A DNA stretch of 64,000 nt, from NCBI RefSeq assembly GCF_003479425.1, contig NZ_QUHC01000005.1, forward strand, positions 186,001 to 250,000, in the 5' to 3' direction. Positions 1 to 8,941 of this stretch are shown one piece after another. This stretch comes from Odoribacter sp. AF15-53 (GTDB taxonomy: Bacteria; Bacteroidota; Bacteroidia; Bacteroidales; Marinifilaceae). A program made the position numbers and the translations under genes. Each line of letters starts with the position of its first letter. Position 1 is the stretch's first letter. A model generated the notes under the pieces. The model saw only the letters and a program-made list of their open reading frames with translations, was not told the DNA's origin and searched no databases.

Positions 1-1764
1 TCTTACGCTATTGCCACGAATAAAATTAAGTCGTGGGCAACGGAGGCTACTCACTATATAGCTCAGATACGCGGTTACGAGGTGGGAGAGGTTTTACCGA
101 ATTCTGCGGAACAATATGCTAGTGTACTCCCGTTCGGAGGTTTGTTGCAATCGGAATACGCCCAGACAAAGAATTATTCTTTTAGAAGTAGTTTGGTGTA
201 TAATAAAATGTTTAACGAGGATCATCGTCTTACGTTGAATCTGGGATTTCAGGTTAATTCCGTGAGTCAGGAGGGAAATGCAAGTCTTCGATACGGCTAT
301 CTTTACTACCGGGGAGAAAAGTTTGCCACGGTCCCCACGGAAATAACGGCAGCCAACGGTTTGCATAAGAATTCAAGGGATCTTCATGATGAAATGCGTG
401 CGGGAACCACGATCACGACGACGAAAAATAATACAGTCAGTGAATATTTCACGGCCGTGTATGGTTATAAGGAACGTTACGTGTTGAATTTCAATGCCCG
501 GCTGGATGCTTCCAATCGTTTCGGACAGGATGAAAATAAGAAATTTAATCCCAGTTTATCAATCGGGGTGAAATGGCGGATAGGTAACGAGCCTTTTATG
601 GCCTGGGCTTCTTCATGGTATGATATGTTTGATATTTCGTTTTCTTACGGTTGGCGAGGGAATGCCGTGGAGGCCGTTTCTCCTTACCTGATTGCTAAAG
701 ATGGCGGGTTGAATAAGTATTTCCAGCAGTATACGCTCCAGATGGTTTCCTTGCCTTATCCTGATTTAGGATGGGAAAAGACCGAGGACTGGAATTTGGG
801 CGTGGATTTTTCATTCTTAAATGGAAGAATAAGTGCCGGGTTCAGTTGCTACAATAAAATTAGTCATGTGTTGGCCTCTCGGGAGGTGCCTATTGAAAAT
901 GGTGTGGCAAATGCTTATATTGATGGGACAACAATGAAGAATAGCGGGTATGAATTGGCCGTTAGTGTAACCCCGGTTAGAACGAAAGATTTTTCTTGGT
1001 CACTTTCTTTTAACACGAGTAAGGTGAGAAATACGATCCGAAATAATGAACGGGAAAATACTCGGGAGGATTACATCAATGGGACAGCGATTGTGAGCGG
1101 GGAGAAGTACGGAACGTTTTACGGGTATGCGTTTAATGGATTGGATCCGACTAACGGAAGGCCGACATTCAAGAATATGGATATTGATGTAACGGAGAAT
1201 GATTTGGATTATTTAGTGAAAATCGGTTGTTCAGAACCGGATATTTCAGGAGGTCTTAATACCTCTTTGCGTTACAAGAGGTTGTTTTTGCGTGCAAGCT
1301 TTGCCATGTCCTTCGGGGCGCAGACTCGTCTCCCCGATTTCTTTGCCACGGCAGGGGCTCCGAGGCCGGAACAAAATGCTCCGCGTTATTTGTTTAAGCG
1401 CTGGCGTAAACCCGGAGATGAAAAGAATACGAATATCCCTTCTATTCCTGTAGGGAATCCTAATGAGATGAATATTCAATTGCCTGTTGAAGGGTATGTC
1501 GCCGTTAGTCCTTACACGATGTATAATCAATCGGATTTAAGGGTTGCGGATGCTGATTTTATCCGGTGTAGAACGATATCCTTGCAGTATGACCTGCCTG
1601 ATGTTTGGGTAAATAAAATAGGTGTTAGACGGGCTTCCGTGAACGCCAGTCTTTCTAATCCTTTCTTTATTGCTTTTGATAAAGCATGGAAAGGCCGTGA
1701 TCCTGAAACAGCAAACTGGCCTGCTCGTCGGACTGTTTCTTGCTCGCTGACTCTTAATTTTTAA
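1..1764 (+). CDS. SusC/RagA-family TonB-linked outer membrane protein, C-terminal part
   Basis: The reading frame is open from base 1, so the 5' part lies outside the window; an internal GTG at 82 is not the true start. About 587 residues are visible, all beta-barrel. The features are those of a SusC barrel: alternating aromatic strands, a 'DASNRFG' strand, a 'PDLGWEKTEDWNLGVDFSF' strand, and an end in 'SCSLTLNF' with terminal Phe. SusC proteins are TonB-dependent outer membrane transporters that bring oligomers into the periplasm. The susD gene follows after 20 bases. Family assignment is secure. The substrate cannot be read; downstream neighbours are a peptidase-like lipoprotein and thioredoxin-fold proteins rather than CAZymes, which hints at peptides. 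Confidence 0.93.
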   Translation, partial: SYAIATNKIKSWATEATHYIAQIRGYEVGEVLPNSAEQYASVLPFGGLLQSEYAQTKNYSFRSSLVYNKMFNEDHRLTLNLGFQVNSVSQEGNASLRYGYLYYRGEKFATVPTEITAANGLHKNSRDLHDEMRAGTTITTTKNNTVSEYFTAVYGYKERYVLNFNARLDASNRFGQDENKKFNPSLSIGVKWRIGNEPFMAWASSWYDMFDISFSYGWRGNAVEAVSPYLIAKDGGLNKYFQQYTLQMVSLPYPDLGWEKTEDWNLGVDFSFLNGRISAGFSCYNKISHVLASREVPIENGVANAYIDGTTMKNSGYELAVSVTPVRTKDFSWSLSFNTSKVRNTIRNNERENTREDYINGTAIVSGEKYGTFYGYAFNGLDPTNGRPTFKNMDIDVTENDLDYLVKIGCSEPDISGGLNTSLRYKRLFLRASFAMSFGAQTRLPDFFATAGAPRPEQNAPRYLFKRWRKPGDEKNTNIPSIPVGNPNEMNIQLPVEGYVAVSPYTMYNQSDLRVADADFIRCRTISLQYDLPDVWVNKIGVRRASVNASLSNPFFIAFDKAWKGRDPETANWPARRTVSCSLTLNF

Positions 1765-1784
1765 TTGAACGGATAATTATTAGA

Positions 1785-3257
1785 ATGATGAAAAACAAGA
1801 TATTTATTTTAGGAGCTATTGCGGGATCGTTTATGTTAGGGTCTTGTGGAAGTTTTTTGGAGGAAGAATCACAGAGTGAAGTGATCCCGAAAACGACATC
1901 GGATTTTTCCGAGCTATTATTGGGTACAGGGTATCCTGACGAATCTGCTCCGAATATTTCTTTTATATCCTTGATGGATGATGATTGTGCCCATTTCTTG
2001 ACCTACGCAAGTCCGTGGGATCCGGAGGGAACGGTTGGAACTTCTAATGCTATAACCCAATTCCCGATATATTCGTGGCAGTCGACTCTTGCCGATTACG
2101 ACGGTTATAATAGTGCGATTAATGAAACGGCAAGTTCGACCGTGTATGCCCAATTTTATTCAAAGATATTGGGGTGTAATGCCGTGCTGGATTATATCGA
2201 CGAGGCCATAGGGACCCAGGATGATCGGGATCGAGTGAAAGCGGAAGCTTTGGCTGTAAGAGCGTTATTGTATTTCCAACTGGTGAATATTTACGGGGAA
2301 CCCTACAATCATAATAAGGAAGCTTTGGGTGTTCCGGTTAGATTGATTGCCGATTTGACAGAGAAACAGATAGAACGTTCCACGGTCGGTTATGTTTACG
2401 AAGAGGTGATCCTGAAAGATTTGTTGGAGGCGGCCCGTTTGATGGAGTCTCTTCCGGTGATGCGCAAGAATTACCGGATAAATCAACCGGCTATTCACAT
2501 CTTGCTTTCCCGAGTTTATTTGTATATGGAGGATTATAAAGCATGTATTGCCGAGGTCGAGAAGGCCGAGAAACAAGGGATTGAATTATTGAATATGGTG
2601 AATAATTTGGATGCTATTTTAACCGAAAACGGTTATGCTCCGATTTCTTACAATAATCCTGAGGTTGAATGGTTCTTTGGACCGAGTGCGGTTGCGAATC
2701 ACTGGGAATATCAACCGGGAACCGCACCTGCATTCCGGGTTTTATGGGATCAGGTGAATGACCAGCGTTTTCTGGCCTATGGTCTTGAAGTTGTAGATGA
2801 GGCCAATACGGTGTATTTGAGAAAACCTATGGGTGGTTTGCAATTGGGACAATCTATTCGTTCGGCAGAAGCATTTTTGAATCGTATGGAAGCTTATGCT
2901 CTTTCCGGAGAGGAGGGGTTGGCATTAGCCGAGTTGAATGCATTCCGGAAAGCTCGAATTATCGGTTACACGGATGTAAGCCTGAGCGGGCAGACTCTTT
3001 TGGATGAGATCCGGTTGGAGCGTCGGAAAGAACTTTGTTTTGAGGGACATCGTTGGTTTGACTTGCGTCGTCAAGGAATGCCGGAAATCAAACATACTTA
3101 CAAGGCTGAAAAGGGTGGAGCCGTATATGAATACGTTTTGAAACAGGGTGATCCCATGTATACCATACCGTTCCCGAATAGTGTCGTGTTACAAAATAGA
3201 GCTCTTGTTCAAAACTCGTCACGGGAAATGGGGGAGAGACAAGGTGAGATAAAGTAA
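1785..3257 (+). CDS. SusD/RagB-family nutrient-binding outer membrane lipoprotein
   Basis: 490 residues. The N-terminus is a lipoprotein signal peptide with lipobox 'LGSC' around residue 21, so the protein should be anchored on the outer membrane. The body has SusD hallmarks: TPR-like helices with 'AEALAVRALLYFQLVNIYGEPY', and the late block 'LDEIRLERRKELCFEGHRWFDLRR' typical of the SusD_RagB C-terminal domain. SusD caps its SusC partner and captures substrate. It directly follows the partial susC and precedes a metallopeptidase-like lipoprotein, in one run of co-oriented genes. Two adjacent ATG codons (1785, 1788) are possible starts. Confidence 0.95.
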   Translation: MMKNKIFILGAIAGSFMLGSCGSFLEEESQSEVIPKTTSDFSELLLGTGYPDESAPNISFISLMDDDCAHFLTYASPWDPEGTVGTSNAITQFPIYSWQSTLADYDGYNSAINETASSTVYAQFYSKILGCNAVLDYIDEAIGTQDDRDRVKAEALAVRALLYFQLVNIYGEPYNHNKEALGVPVRLIADLTEKQIERSTVGYVYEEVILKDLLEAARLMESLPVMRKNYRINQPAIHILLSRVYLYMEDYKACIAEVEKAEKQGIELLNMVNNLDAILTENGYAPISYNNPEVEWFFGPSAVANHWEYQPGTAPAFRVLWDQVNDQRFLAYGLEVVDEANTVYLRKPMGGLQLGQSIRSAEAFLNRMEAYALSGEEGLALAELNAFRKARIIGYTDVSLSGQTLLDEIRLERRKELCFEGHRWFDLRRQGMPEIKHTYKAEKGGAVYEYVLKQGDPMYTIPFPNSVVLQNRALVQNSSREMGERQGEIK

Positions 3258-3268
3258 AATAGAATACT

Positions 3269-4192
3269 ATGAAGAAGATAATATTTATTATAGTTTGTCT
3301 GTGGGGATTAGGTGTATCTTGTAGTGAAGATACGAAAATCGGAACTCCGGATGAAATCCTACCGGACTATGTGTTACCACAAGGCGATGCTTCGGATGAA
3401 GCTAATGATAGAATACAAGATATTTATGATACTTATGGTGCTTACGTGCTTTATAATTACTCATCTAAGGATGCGTTTTGGACGCAAACGGCAGTGGGTG
3501 GTAGTGCGCAAATATACGTGATCAAGTTAGGCGAAACCCGGTATGTTGACGAGATGCTTGATTATATTCATGACATCTGGTTGCAATTCTTCCCGGATGA
3601 ATTTTTGAAAAAAGGAGGAATTCCTTACCGGGTTTTTTTAGCCGATTCAATCTATTGGGATCGTTCGGCCATATCCCCGGGATGGTACACGTGTTATAAC
3701 CAGAGAATTAATGGAAATTCTGTTTCAATTGCCGGTATGAATAAAGATTTGTCCGGAATGAGTGCGAGTATTAAAAAAGCAAGAAAGAACGAGTTGATCT
3801 CAGCGATGTGGGATTATTATATTGCTCAGGGCTTGTTGAATGTTCCGGATGAATTTTATAAAGATACAGACTATGAGAAAATTCCTGCTCTTCCGTCGGG
3901 TGGCGAGGAGGCTTTAGAAGCTTATCGGAAAAGAGGTTTTCTTCCCTCGGCTTATTATGGTGAAACACCGAGTGAATGGTTCTGGGGAGATTATGCCTGG
4001 ACCCAAGCGAAAGAGAATGATCTGAAATCTTTTATGTTCCATTTGAGGGAAAGGACGGATGCAGAGGTCGCTTGGTTCTTGAATAATCCGAAATACGAGC
4101 TAATCCAGAAAAAGTGGAATATTTTAATAGACTATTATAAAAAGGAGTTTGGTATTGACATTCGGAAAATAGGTAATACGACTTTTGAATAA
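3269..4192 (+). CDS. Zinc-metallopeptidase-like lipoprotein (Peptidase_Mx1-like) lacking HExxH
   Basis: 307 residues with a lipoprotein signal (Cys at about residue 18, 'GVSCSED'). Position and layout match the SusD-linked 'putative zinc-binding metallopeptidase' family of Bacteroidota: a strand region, a helix where HExxH should be, a 'GF..SAY....PSE' block, and an end like 'DYYKKEFGIDIRKI'. At the expected catalytic helix the sequence is 'RKNELISAMWDYY', so the zinc-binding histidines are absent and no HExxH occurs elsewhere. It is therefore probably a non-catalytic binding protein in the SusCD complex. Family membership is judged by eye from remembered motifs; the missing motif is seen directly. 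Confidence 0.65.
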   Translation: MKKIIFIIVCLWGLGVSCSEDTKIGTPDEILPDYVLPQGDASDEANDRIQDIYDTYGAYVLYNYSSKDAFWTQTAVGGSAQIYVIKLGETRYVDEMLDYIHDIWLQFFPDEFLKKGGIPYRVFLADSIYWDRSAISPGWYTCYNQRINGNSVSIAGMNKDLSGMSASIKKARKNELISAMWDYYIAQGLLNVPDEFYKDTDYEKIPALPSGGEEALEAYRKRGFLPSAYYGETPSEWFWGDYAWTQAKENDLKSFMFHLRERTDAEVAWFLNNPKYELIQKKWNILIDYYKKEFGIDIRKIGNTTFE

Positions 4193-4221
4193 ATCACTGT
4201 ATATAAAATTGTTTGTAGAGT

Positions 4222-6234
4222 ATGAGAAAGAAACTTGTTTATGTTCTTTTTGCTTGCCTGGCCATGGTTAACATGGCTTTAGGCCAGCAAAATGAATCTC
4301 GTTTGGTTTTGAACCCGGAAGTTCCTATTGTTGGTCAGGATTTGGAATTGACTTATGACCCGAAAGGAGGCCCGTTAGATGGAAGAACCGATTTGGTCGG
4401 GATCGTGTATATGTATAATTTTTATCGTTGGGAGATGGGTGATGTGCGATTAAAACAAGAAGGTGATCTTTGGAAGGGAACTTTTGAAGTGCCGGATAAT
4501 TGTGCTTTTATCGCTTTTAAATTTCAATCCTCCTTCACCTTGCAGCCGGATTCCACGGATAATAATAATGATAAAGGGTTTATGTTTATTCCCCAAGATG
4601 TTGCGGGAGAATATTTGCCGGGTCGATACCTTGCTTGGGGAATATTTCGTATGCCTTCATTAGGGGCGGAAATTGGAAATTATTTTTCTGGGAATTATAA
4701 AGAAATTTCTAACGAAGCGGCAATGATGTGGACAGATCAAGAGACGAAGCGTTATCCTCAATACGGACGGCATTTTTTTAGTACGATGAAATCTGTGTTG
4801 AGAAAGATGTATGGCGATAATAGTCTTCCCGGGATTGCTCATCTGTTGAAGGTTATGGAAAGCCAGCCTGACTTGACGGAGAATGAATACGAGGAGATTA
4901 GCACGACTTATCGTGTTGATTTGAAAAATAAAGTCAAGGCGGATAGTATTGATCAGGTGATTCTTAAATTGTTCCCGCGGGGGGGATTGGCTCGTTTTAA
5001 TCGGTCTTTCGAGTTAAACAGTTTGCCCGAAAAACAATATTTTGCTGCCGCAGATCAATTTAGAAAGGATTTCCCGATAGAGGCTTGGAGGAAAAATCCG
5101 AACCCAAGAGGATTCGTGTATAATAATTTTTATCGGGAGTTGGCCACGAGGTATTACAAGTCTGGTAACTACAAGAAACTGGAAGAGATTTTGCCCGAAA
5201 TGGATATGGTGTGGATCAATGATGTGTATCGAAAAAGCGTGGAATTTGCTATTCGGAAAACTCCCACGCCGCCGGAAACTTATATTGATATATCCAAGAA
5301 GTTTATAGATCAGATGATATCCAAGGTCGGAGATGGTTCCTATATGCAGACGATAGCAGCTTCTCCCCGACAAGCCGAGGAGCTTGCTCGCTTGTGGTTG
5401 AATTATTATCTTTGTGTACATGCCCAGGTTGCAGAGAAATGTGGCCGTTATCAAGAAGTCGTGGATGTGATGAATTTGATAGATGAGAATCAACGGTATG
5501 CTTCTTACCCGGCTGGCAATGAAGCGTATGTTGTGAGTTTGGAAAAGCTGGGACGTGCAGATGAAGCTTTCGAGGCAATGAAAGGAGTGGCAAGTGCCGG
5601 ACAGATGACGCCGGAGATCTATGACAAGCTAAGGGAGCATTATGCCGTATTGAAAGATAAGCCGGCAACTTTTGAAGCATGGATTGCGTCTTTGAAACCT
5701 AAACATGAAGTTGAAAAAATAAAGAATCAACTTCGGGCTGAAATGGTGAATGTGCCTTTTGAACCTTTTGTTTTGGAATCACATCTGGGAGGAAAGGTGA
5801 AATCGGCTAAGTTTAAAAAGGATGAAATTGTCGTTATTGATTTCTGGGCGTTGTGGTGTGCTCCTTGTATTGCTGCTTTAGACGGGATGCAGATGGCCGT
5901 GGACCTTTATGCCAATGACCCGACGGTGAAATTCTATTTTGTAATTACGCAGGATGAACCTAACAAGGAGAAGATTGATGCTTTGTGGAAAAAGAATAAC
6001 TTCCGGAATATGGAGGTCCTTTATGATGCGAATCCTAAAGGTAAGAATTCTCGGAATGTTGTGTATAAGTCAATGTTCCCGGGAACTTCGGGTATTCCTC
6101 AAAAGGCTATTCTTAAAAATGGGTATATTCGTTACCGGGCAGAAGGATATGGTGGGAGTCCCAGTGGTTTGATGGATGAAATTTCTTACGTTATCGAGAT
6201 TCTTAAAGAGGAGGATAATCATGTTAAGAAGTAG
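4222..6234 (+). CDS. Periplasmic thioredoxin/TlpA-like protein with large helical N-terminal region
   Basis: 670 residues with a signal peptide ending near 'ALGQQ'. Residues from about 30 to 105 look like a beta-sandwich. A long helical middle follows, with TPR-like stretches such as 'EAYVVSLEKLGRADEAFEAM'. The C-terminal 150 residues are a TlpA-type thioredoxin fold with 'VIDFWALWCAPC', the redox cysteines being C546 and C549, and a later cis-Pro region 'GTSGIPQKAI'. It probably acts as a periplasmic disulfide reductase or isomerase. It belongs to the SusCD operon: 29 bases after the previous gene, and its end overlaps the next gene. Its exact redox partner is unknown. Confidence 0.8.
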   Translation: MRKKLVYVLFACLAMVNMALGQQNESRLVLNPEVPIVGQDLELTYDPKGGPLDGRTDLVGIVYMYNFYRWEMGDVRLKQEGDLWKGTFEVPDNCAFIAFKFQSSFTLQPDSTDNNNDKGFMFIPQDVAGEYLPGRYLAWGIFRMPSLGAEIGNYFSGNYKEISNEAAMMWTDQETKRYPQYGRHFFSTMKSVLRKMYGDNSLPGIAHLLKVMESQPDLTENEYEEISTTYRVDLKNKVKADSIDQVILKLFPRGGLARFNRSFELNSLPEKQYFAAADQFRKDFPIEAWRKNPNPRGFVYNNFYRELATRYYKSGNYKKLEEILPEMDMVWINDVYRKSVEFAIRKTPTPPETYIDISKKFIDQMISKVGDGSYMQTIAASPRQAEELARLWLNYYLCVHAQVAEKCGRYQEVVDVMNLIDENQRYASYPAGNEAYVVSLEKLGRADEAFEAMKGVASAGQMTPEIYDKLREHYAVLKDKPATFEAWIASLKPKHEVEKIKNQLRAEMVNVPFEPFVLESHLGGKVKSAKFKKDEIVVIDFWALWCAPCIAALDGMQMAVDLYANDPTVKFYFVITQDEPNKEKIDALWKKNNFRNMEVLYDANPKGKNSRNVVYKSMFPGTSGIPQKAILKNGYIRYRAEGYGGSPSGLMDEISYVIEILKEEDNHVKK

Positions 6235-7411
6235 TTTTATAATCCTGTTGCTCGTGGGAGCGGCAGGATTTTTTTGCTCTTGTGGCAACCGTAATGATTA
6301 TTCGATTACCGGGAATTTACCGACTCGTTATGACGGGTGTCGTGTTCGGTTAGCTCCTGCTGCATTTTATTTTTCTGAGGAAAAGGCTTGCCCCGTGGAT
6401 AGCGTGGAAATCAAAAACGGTCAATTCCGGTTTCGTGGGACTATTCAAGAGCCGACGGTCCATATGGTGACGATTGATGGGGTGAATGATTATAAGATCC
6501 CGGATCTAACTGCCATGACGGTGATTGTTGAACCCGGTGATATCAAGATGGTTTACGATACCATGGGAATTACTTTGTCGGGAACTCCCGTGAATGAGAG
6601 TTACATGGTGACGATCGGAATGGCGCAGCGGGAAACGGTGCGTCAACGTCAAATTCTGTTGCGGGAGCGGGATAGTGTAAAATGTTTGCCGGGATGCGAG
6701 AATAACGATGTGGATACTTATTACAATCAGAAAAGTAGCTTGATTTTCAAGGAAAACGTTGTTCCGGCTGCAGAAAAATTTGTTCGGGAATATGCGGGAA
6801 CGAGTGTCGGGGATTTCTTTTTCTTTCGTTGCTGTGCGAAAGAGTTGTATAGTCAAGAATTTGTAGATGCCGTTTATCCGACAATCCGACCGGAAATTCG
6901 GGAGCAATACGAGACTTTTAACCGGGCTCGACAGGAAAAACAGGCATATTTTGCGAATGCGCAAAAAGCCACGACAGTAGGGATGCCTTATCGGGAAATT
7001 GTGGCTTGTATGCGTGACGGTAAAGAGATTCGTTTGTCGGATTATGTCGGTAAAAACAAGCTTATTTTATTGGATTTTTGGGCATCGTGGTGTATTCCTT
7101 GTATTCAGGAAGTCCCTTTGTTGAAAGAATTGCAGGAAAAATATGAAAGTAAAGGATTGCTAGTAATAGGAGTATCTGTTGATTCTGACCGGAAGAAATG
7201 GGAGGAGGCTCTTGACAAGCATGAGCCGGCAGGTATTCAAATTTCCGAGTTAAAAGGTTGGGAAAGTGTTTCTCGTATTAATTACGGGGTTCAGGCGATA
7301 CCGTTTACGGTATTGATTGATTCTTCCGGTAAAATCCTTGCTCGCAATCCACATGGTCCGCTCTTGAAAGAGGTTATTGAGAAATATTTTCTTTCTAACC
7401 GACCCAAATAG
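6221..7411 (+). CDS. TlpA-family thioredoxin lipoprotein with DUF4369-like N-terminal domain
   Basis: 396 residues from ATG 6221, chosen because it opens a lipoprotein signal ('FFCSC') and follows an AAAGAGGAGG stretch; the frame extends upstream to 6176 without signal-like sequence. It overlaps the preceding gene by 14 bases, indicating translational coupling. The N-terminal part ('SITGNLPTRYDGCRVRLAP', 'GQFRFRGTIQEP') looks like the DUF4369 beta domain, followed by a helical linker. The C-terminal thioredoxin fold has 'LLDFWASWCIPC' with C291 and C294 and the cis-Pro segment 'VQAIPFTVLI'. Likely a periplasm-facing thiol-disulfide oxidoreductase serving the SusCD locus. Confidence 0.85.
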   Translation: MLRSSFIILLLVGAAGFFCSCGNRNDYSITGNLPTRYDGCRVRLAPAAFYFSEEKACPVDSVEIKNGQFRFRGTIQEPTVHMVTIDGVNDYKIPDLTAMTVIVEPGDIKMVYDTMGITLSGTPVNESYMVTIGMAQRETVRQRQILLRERDSVKCLPGCENNDVDTYYNQKSSLIFKENVVPAAEKFVREYAGTSVGDFFFFRCCAKELYSQEFVDAVYPTIRPEIREQYETFNRARQEKQAYFANAQKATTVGMPYREIVACMRDGKEIRLSDYVGKNKLILLDFWASWCIPCIQEVPLLKELQEKYESKGLLVIGVSVDSDRKKWEEALDKHEPAGIQISELKGWESVSRINYGVQAIPFTVLIDSSGKILARNPHGPLLKEVIEKYFLSNRPK

Positions 7412-8789
7412 GCTTTTTGTGTGAACCAAACAGTTTTTTCTGCACGATGTGGTAAGCGATTAGAACAGCGACACCCGTGACAATCCATGAAATCGGGTAA
7501 ACGATCATTAAGGCATCAAAACTTGGAAACAGGGGACAGATCAAGTATATCCATAGCAGTCGTAGAATGCACGTGCCGAAGACGGTAAGAATGGCCGGGA
7601 GCATGGAGTAGCCCAATCCCCGAAGGGCAGCCCCGGCTATTTCATAGGAGCAGGCGATACATTGTGTCAGCAGGACAATGTTCATTCGGAGCGCCGCATA
7701 GTGAAATACTTCTGGGTTCGATGTAAAAAAGCTGATTGAAAGATGTTTTTGCCACACGAATAATACGTTTAGAGTCCCGCAGCAAACAATACTGAGGAAC
7801 ATGGTTTGGCGAAATATCTTTTTGCAGCGATCAATTTGTCCGGCTCCGTAATTCTGACTGATGAAAGTTACGGCGGCCTGGCTGAATGCACTGACCACGA
7901 AATAACAATAATACTCGTAAGTGAGTGCTGCGGCGGAACCGGCAATGGCGGCAGAACCAAATCGGTTAATGGCTGCTTGAATGAAAATATTAGCAATGGA
8001 GAATACCATACCTTGGATACCTGCAGGAACGCCTATCTGGAGAACTTTCCGTAATTCGGGGCGGGTGATCTGAAGACATTTGATATCAAGTTTGAATGGT
8101 CCCTTTTCATGTAGGAGAATGTATATTACCATAACCGCGCAGCACATGTTGGCGATGACCGTGGCAATGGCAACTCCCGCAACGCTCATTTTGAATACAA
8201 TGACTAGTAGAAGATTTAGTATTGTGTTGATGATTCCTGCTATGACGAGACAATAAAGCGGGCGTTTCGTGTCCCCCATACTGCGGAGAATGCTGGCTCC
8301 GAAGTTATAAGCCATGAAAAAAGGCATCCCGAGAAAGTATATGCGAAGATACAGAACAGCTAGATCTATAACATCATCAGGCGTGTCCATGGCTTTTAAT
8401 ATGGGGCGTGCAACGAGTAATCCGACAACGAGTAGTAGTAATCCGCTTATTAGTGCGATGACAGAAACGGTATGTATCGCGTTTTTTATTCCTTGTTGAT
8501 CTTTTTGGCCGATATAGTTTGCGATTACGACATTTGCCCCGACTGAAATACCGACAAACAGATTAATCATCAGGCTAATGACAGAGGAATTGCTTCCCAC
8601 GGCAGCTAAGGCTTGAGCGCTGGCAAATTTCCCGACAACCGCGATATCTATTGAATTAAACAGTTGTTGCAAGATGCTGCTTGCCGCCAGTGGTAGTGAA
8701 AATAACAGAATTTTGTTCAGTAGACTGCCATGTAACATATCCATACGGACGGCGCTTTGTGATGATTTGTCTTGGGTATGCGTGTTCAT
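7395..8789 (-). CDS. MATE-family multidrug/sodium antiporter
   Basis: 464 residues with about 12 hydrophobic segments. The start resembles the NorM/DinF-type MATE family: 'LLNKILLFSLPLAASSILQQLFNSIDIAVVGKF'. Further family features are 'GAQ..Y'-type repeats and the internal 'GLGYSMLPAILTVFG' segment in the second half. MATE proteins export cationic drugs or metabolites using Na+ or H+ gradients. The gene is convergent with the preceding redoxin and overlaps its end by 17 bases. It lies behind the gdhA terminator, so it needs its own promoter; a TACTTTTG (-7-like) element is at 8813-8820 but no good -33 box is visible. Substrate unknown. Confidence 0.93.
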   Translation of the reverse strand: MNTHTQDKSSQSAVRMDMLHGSLLNKILLFSLPLAASSILQQLFNSIDIAVVGKFASAQALAAVGSNSSVISLMINLFVGISVGANVVIANYIGQKDQQGIKNAIHTVSVIALISGLLLLVVGLLVARPILKAMDTPDDVIDLAVLYLRIYFLGMPFFMAYNFGASILRSMGDTKRPLYCLVIAGIINTILNLLLVIVFKMSVAGVAIATVIANMCCAVMVIYILLHEKGPFKLDIKCLQITRPELRKVLQIGVPAGIQGMVFSIANIFIQAAINRFGSAAIAGSAAALTYEYYCYFVVSAFSQAAVTFISQNYGAGQIDRCKKIFRQTMFLSIVCCGTLNVLFVWQKHLSISFFTSNPEVFHYAALRMNIVLLTQCIACSYEIAGAALRGLGYSMLPAILTVFGTCILRLLWIYLICPLFPSFDALMIVYPISWIVTGVAVLIAYHIVQKKLFGSHKKPIWVG

Positions 8790-8887
8790 ATTTTCATGAA
8801 AATTTTACGGCACAAAAGTACAGGAACGACTCAACAATGGTATATACAAATTACTTTTTGTTTTACCAATTTTACGGGGAAGGTCAC

Positions 8888-8918
8888 AAAAAATCCGCCC
8901 CAAATTTTGGGGCGGATT
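8888..8918 (-). terminator. Rho-independent terminator of gdhA
   Basis: On the minus strand a 13-base perfect stem (AATCCGCCCCAAA pairing with TTTGGGGCGGATT, one-base centre) is followed by six U residues. It lies 23 bases beyond the gdhA stop codon and before the MATE gene, separating the two transcripts. Confidence 0.9.
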
Positions 8919-8941
8919 CTTTATATTGACTTGCTATATTA

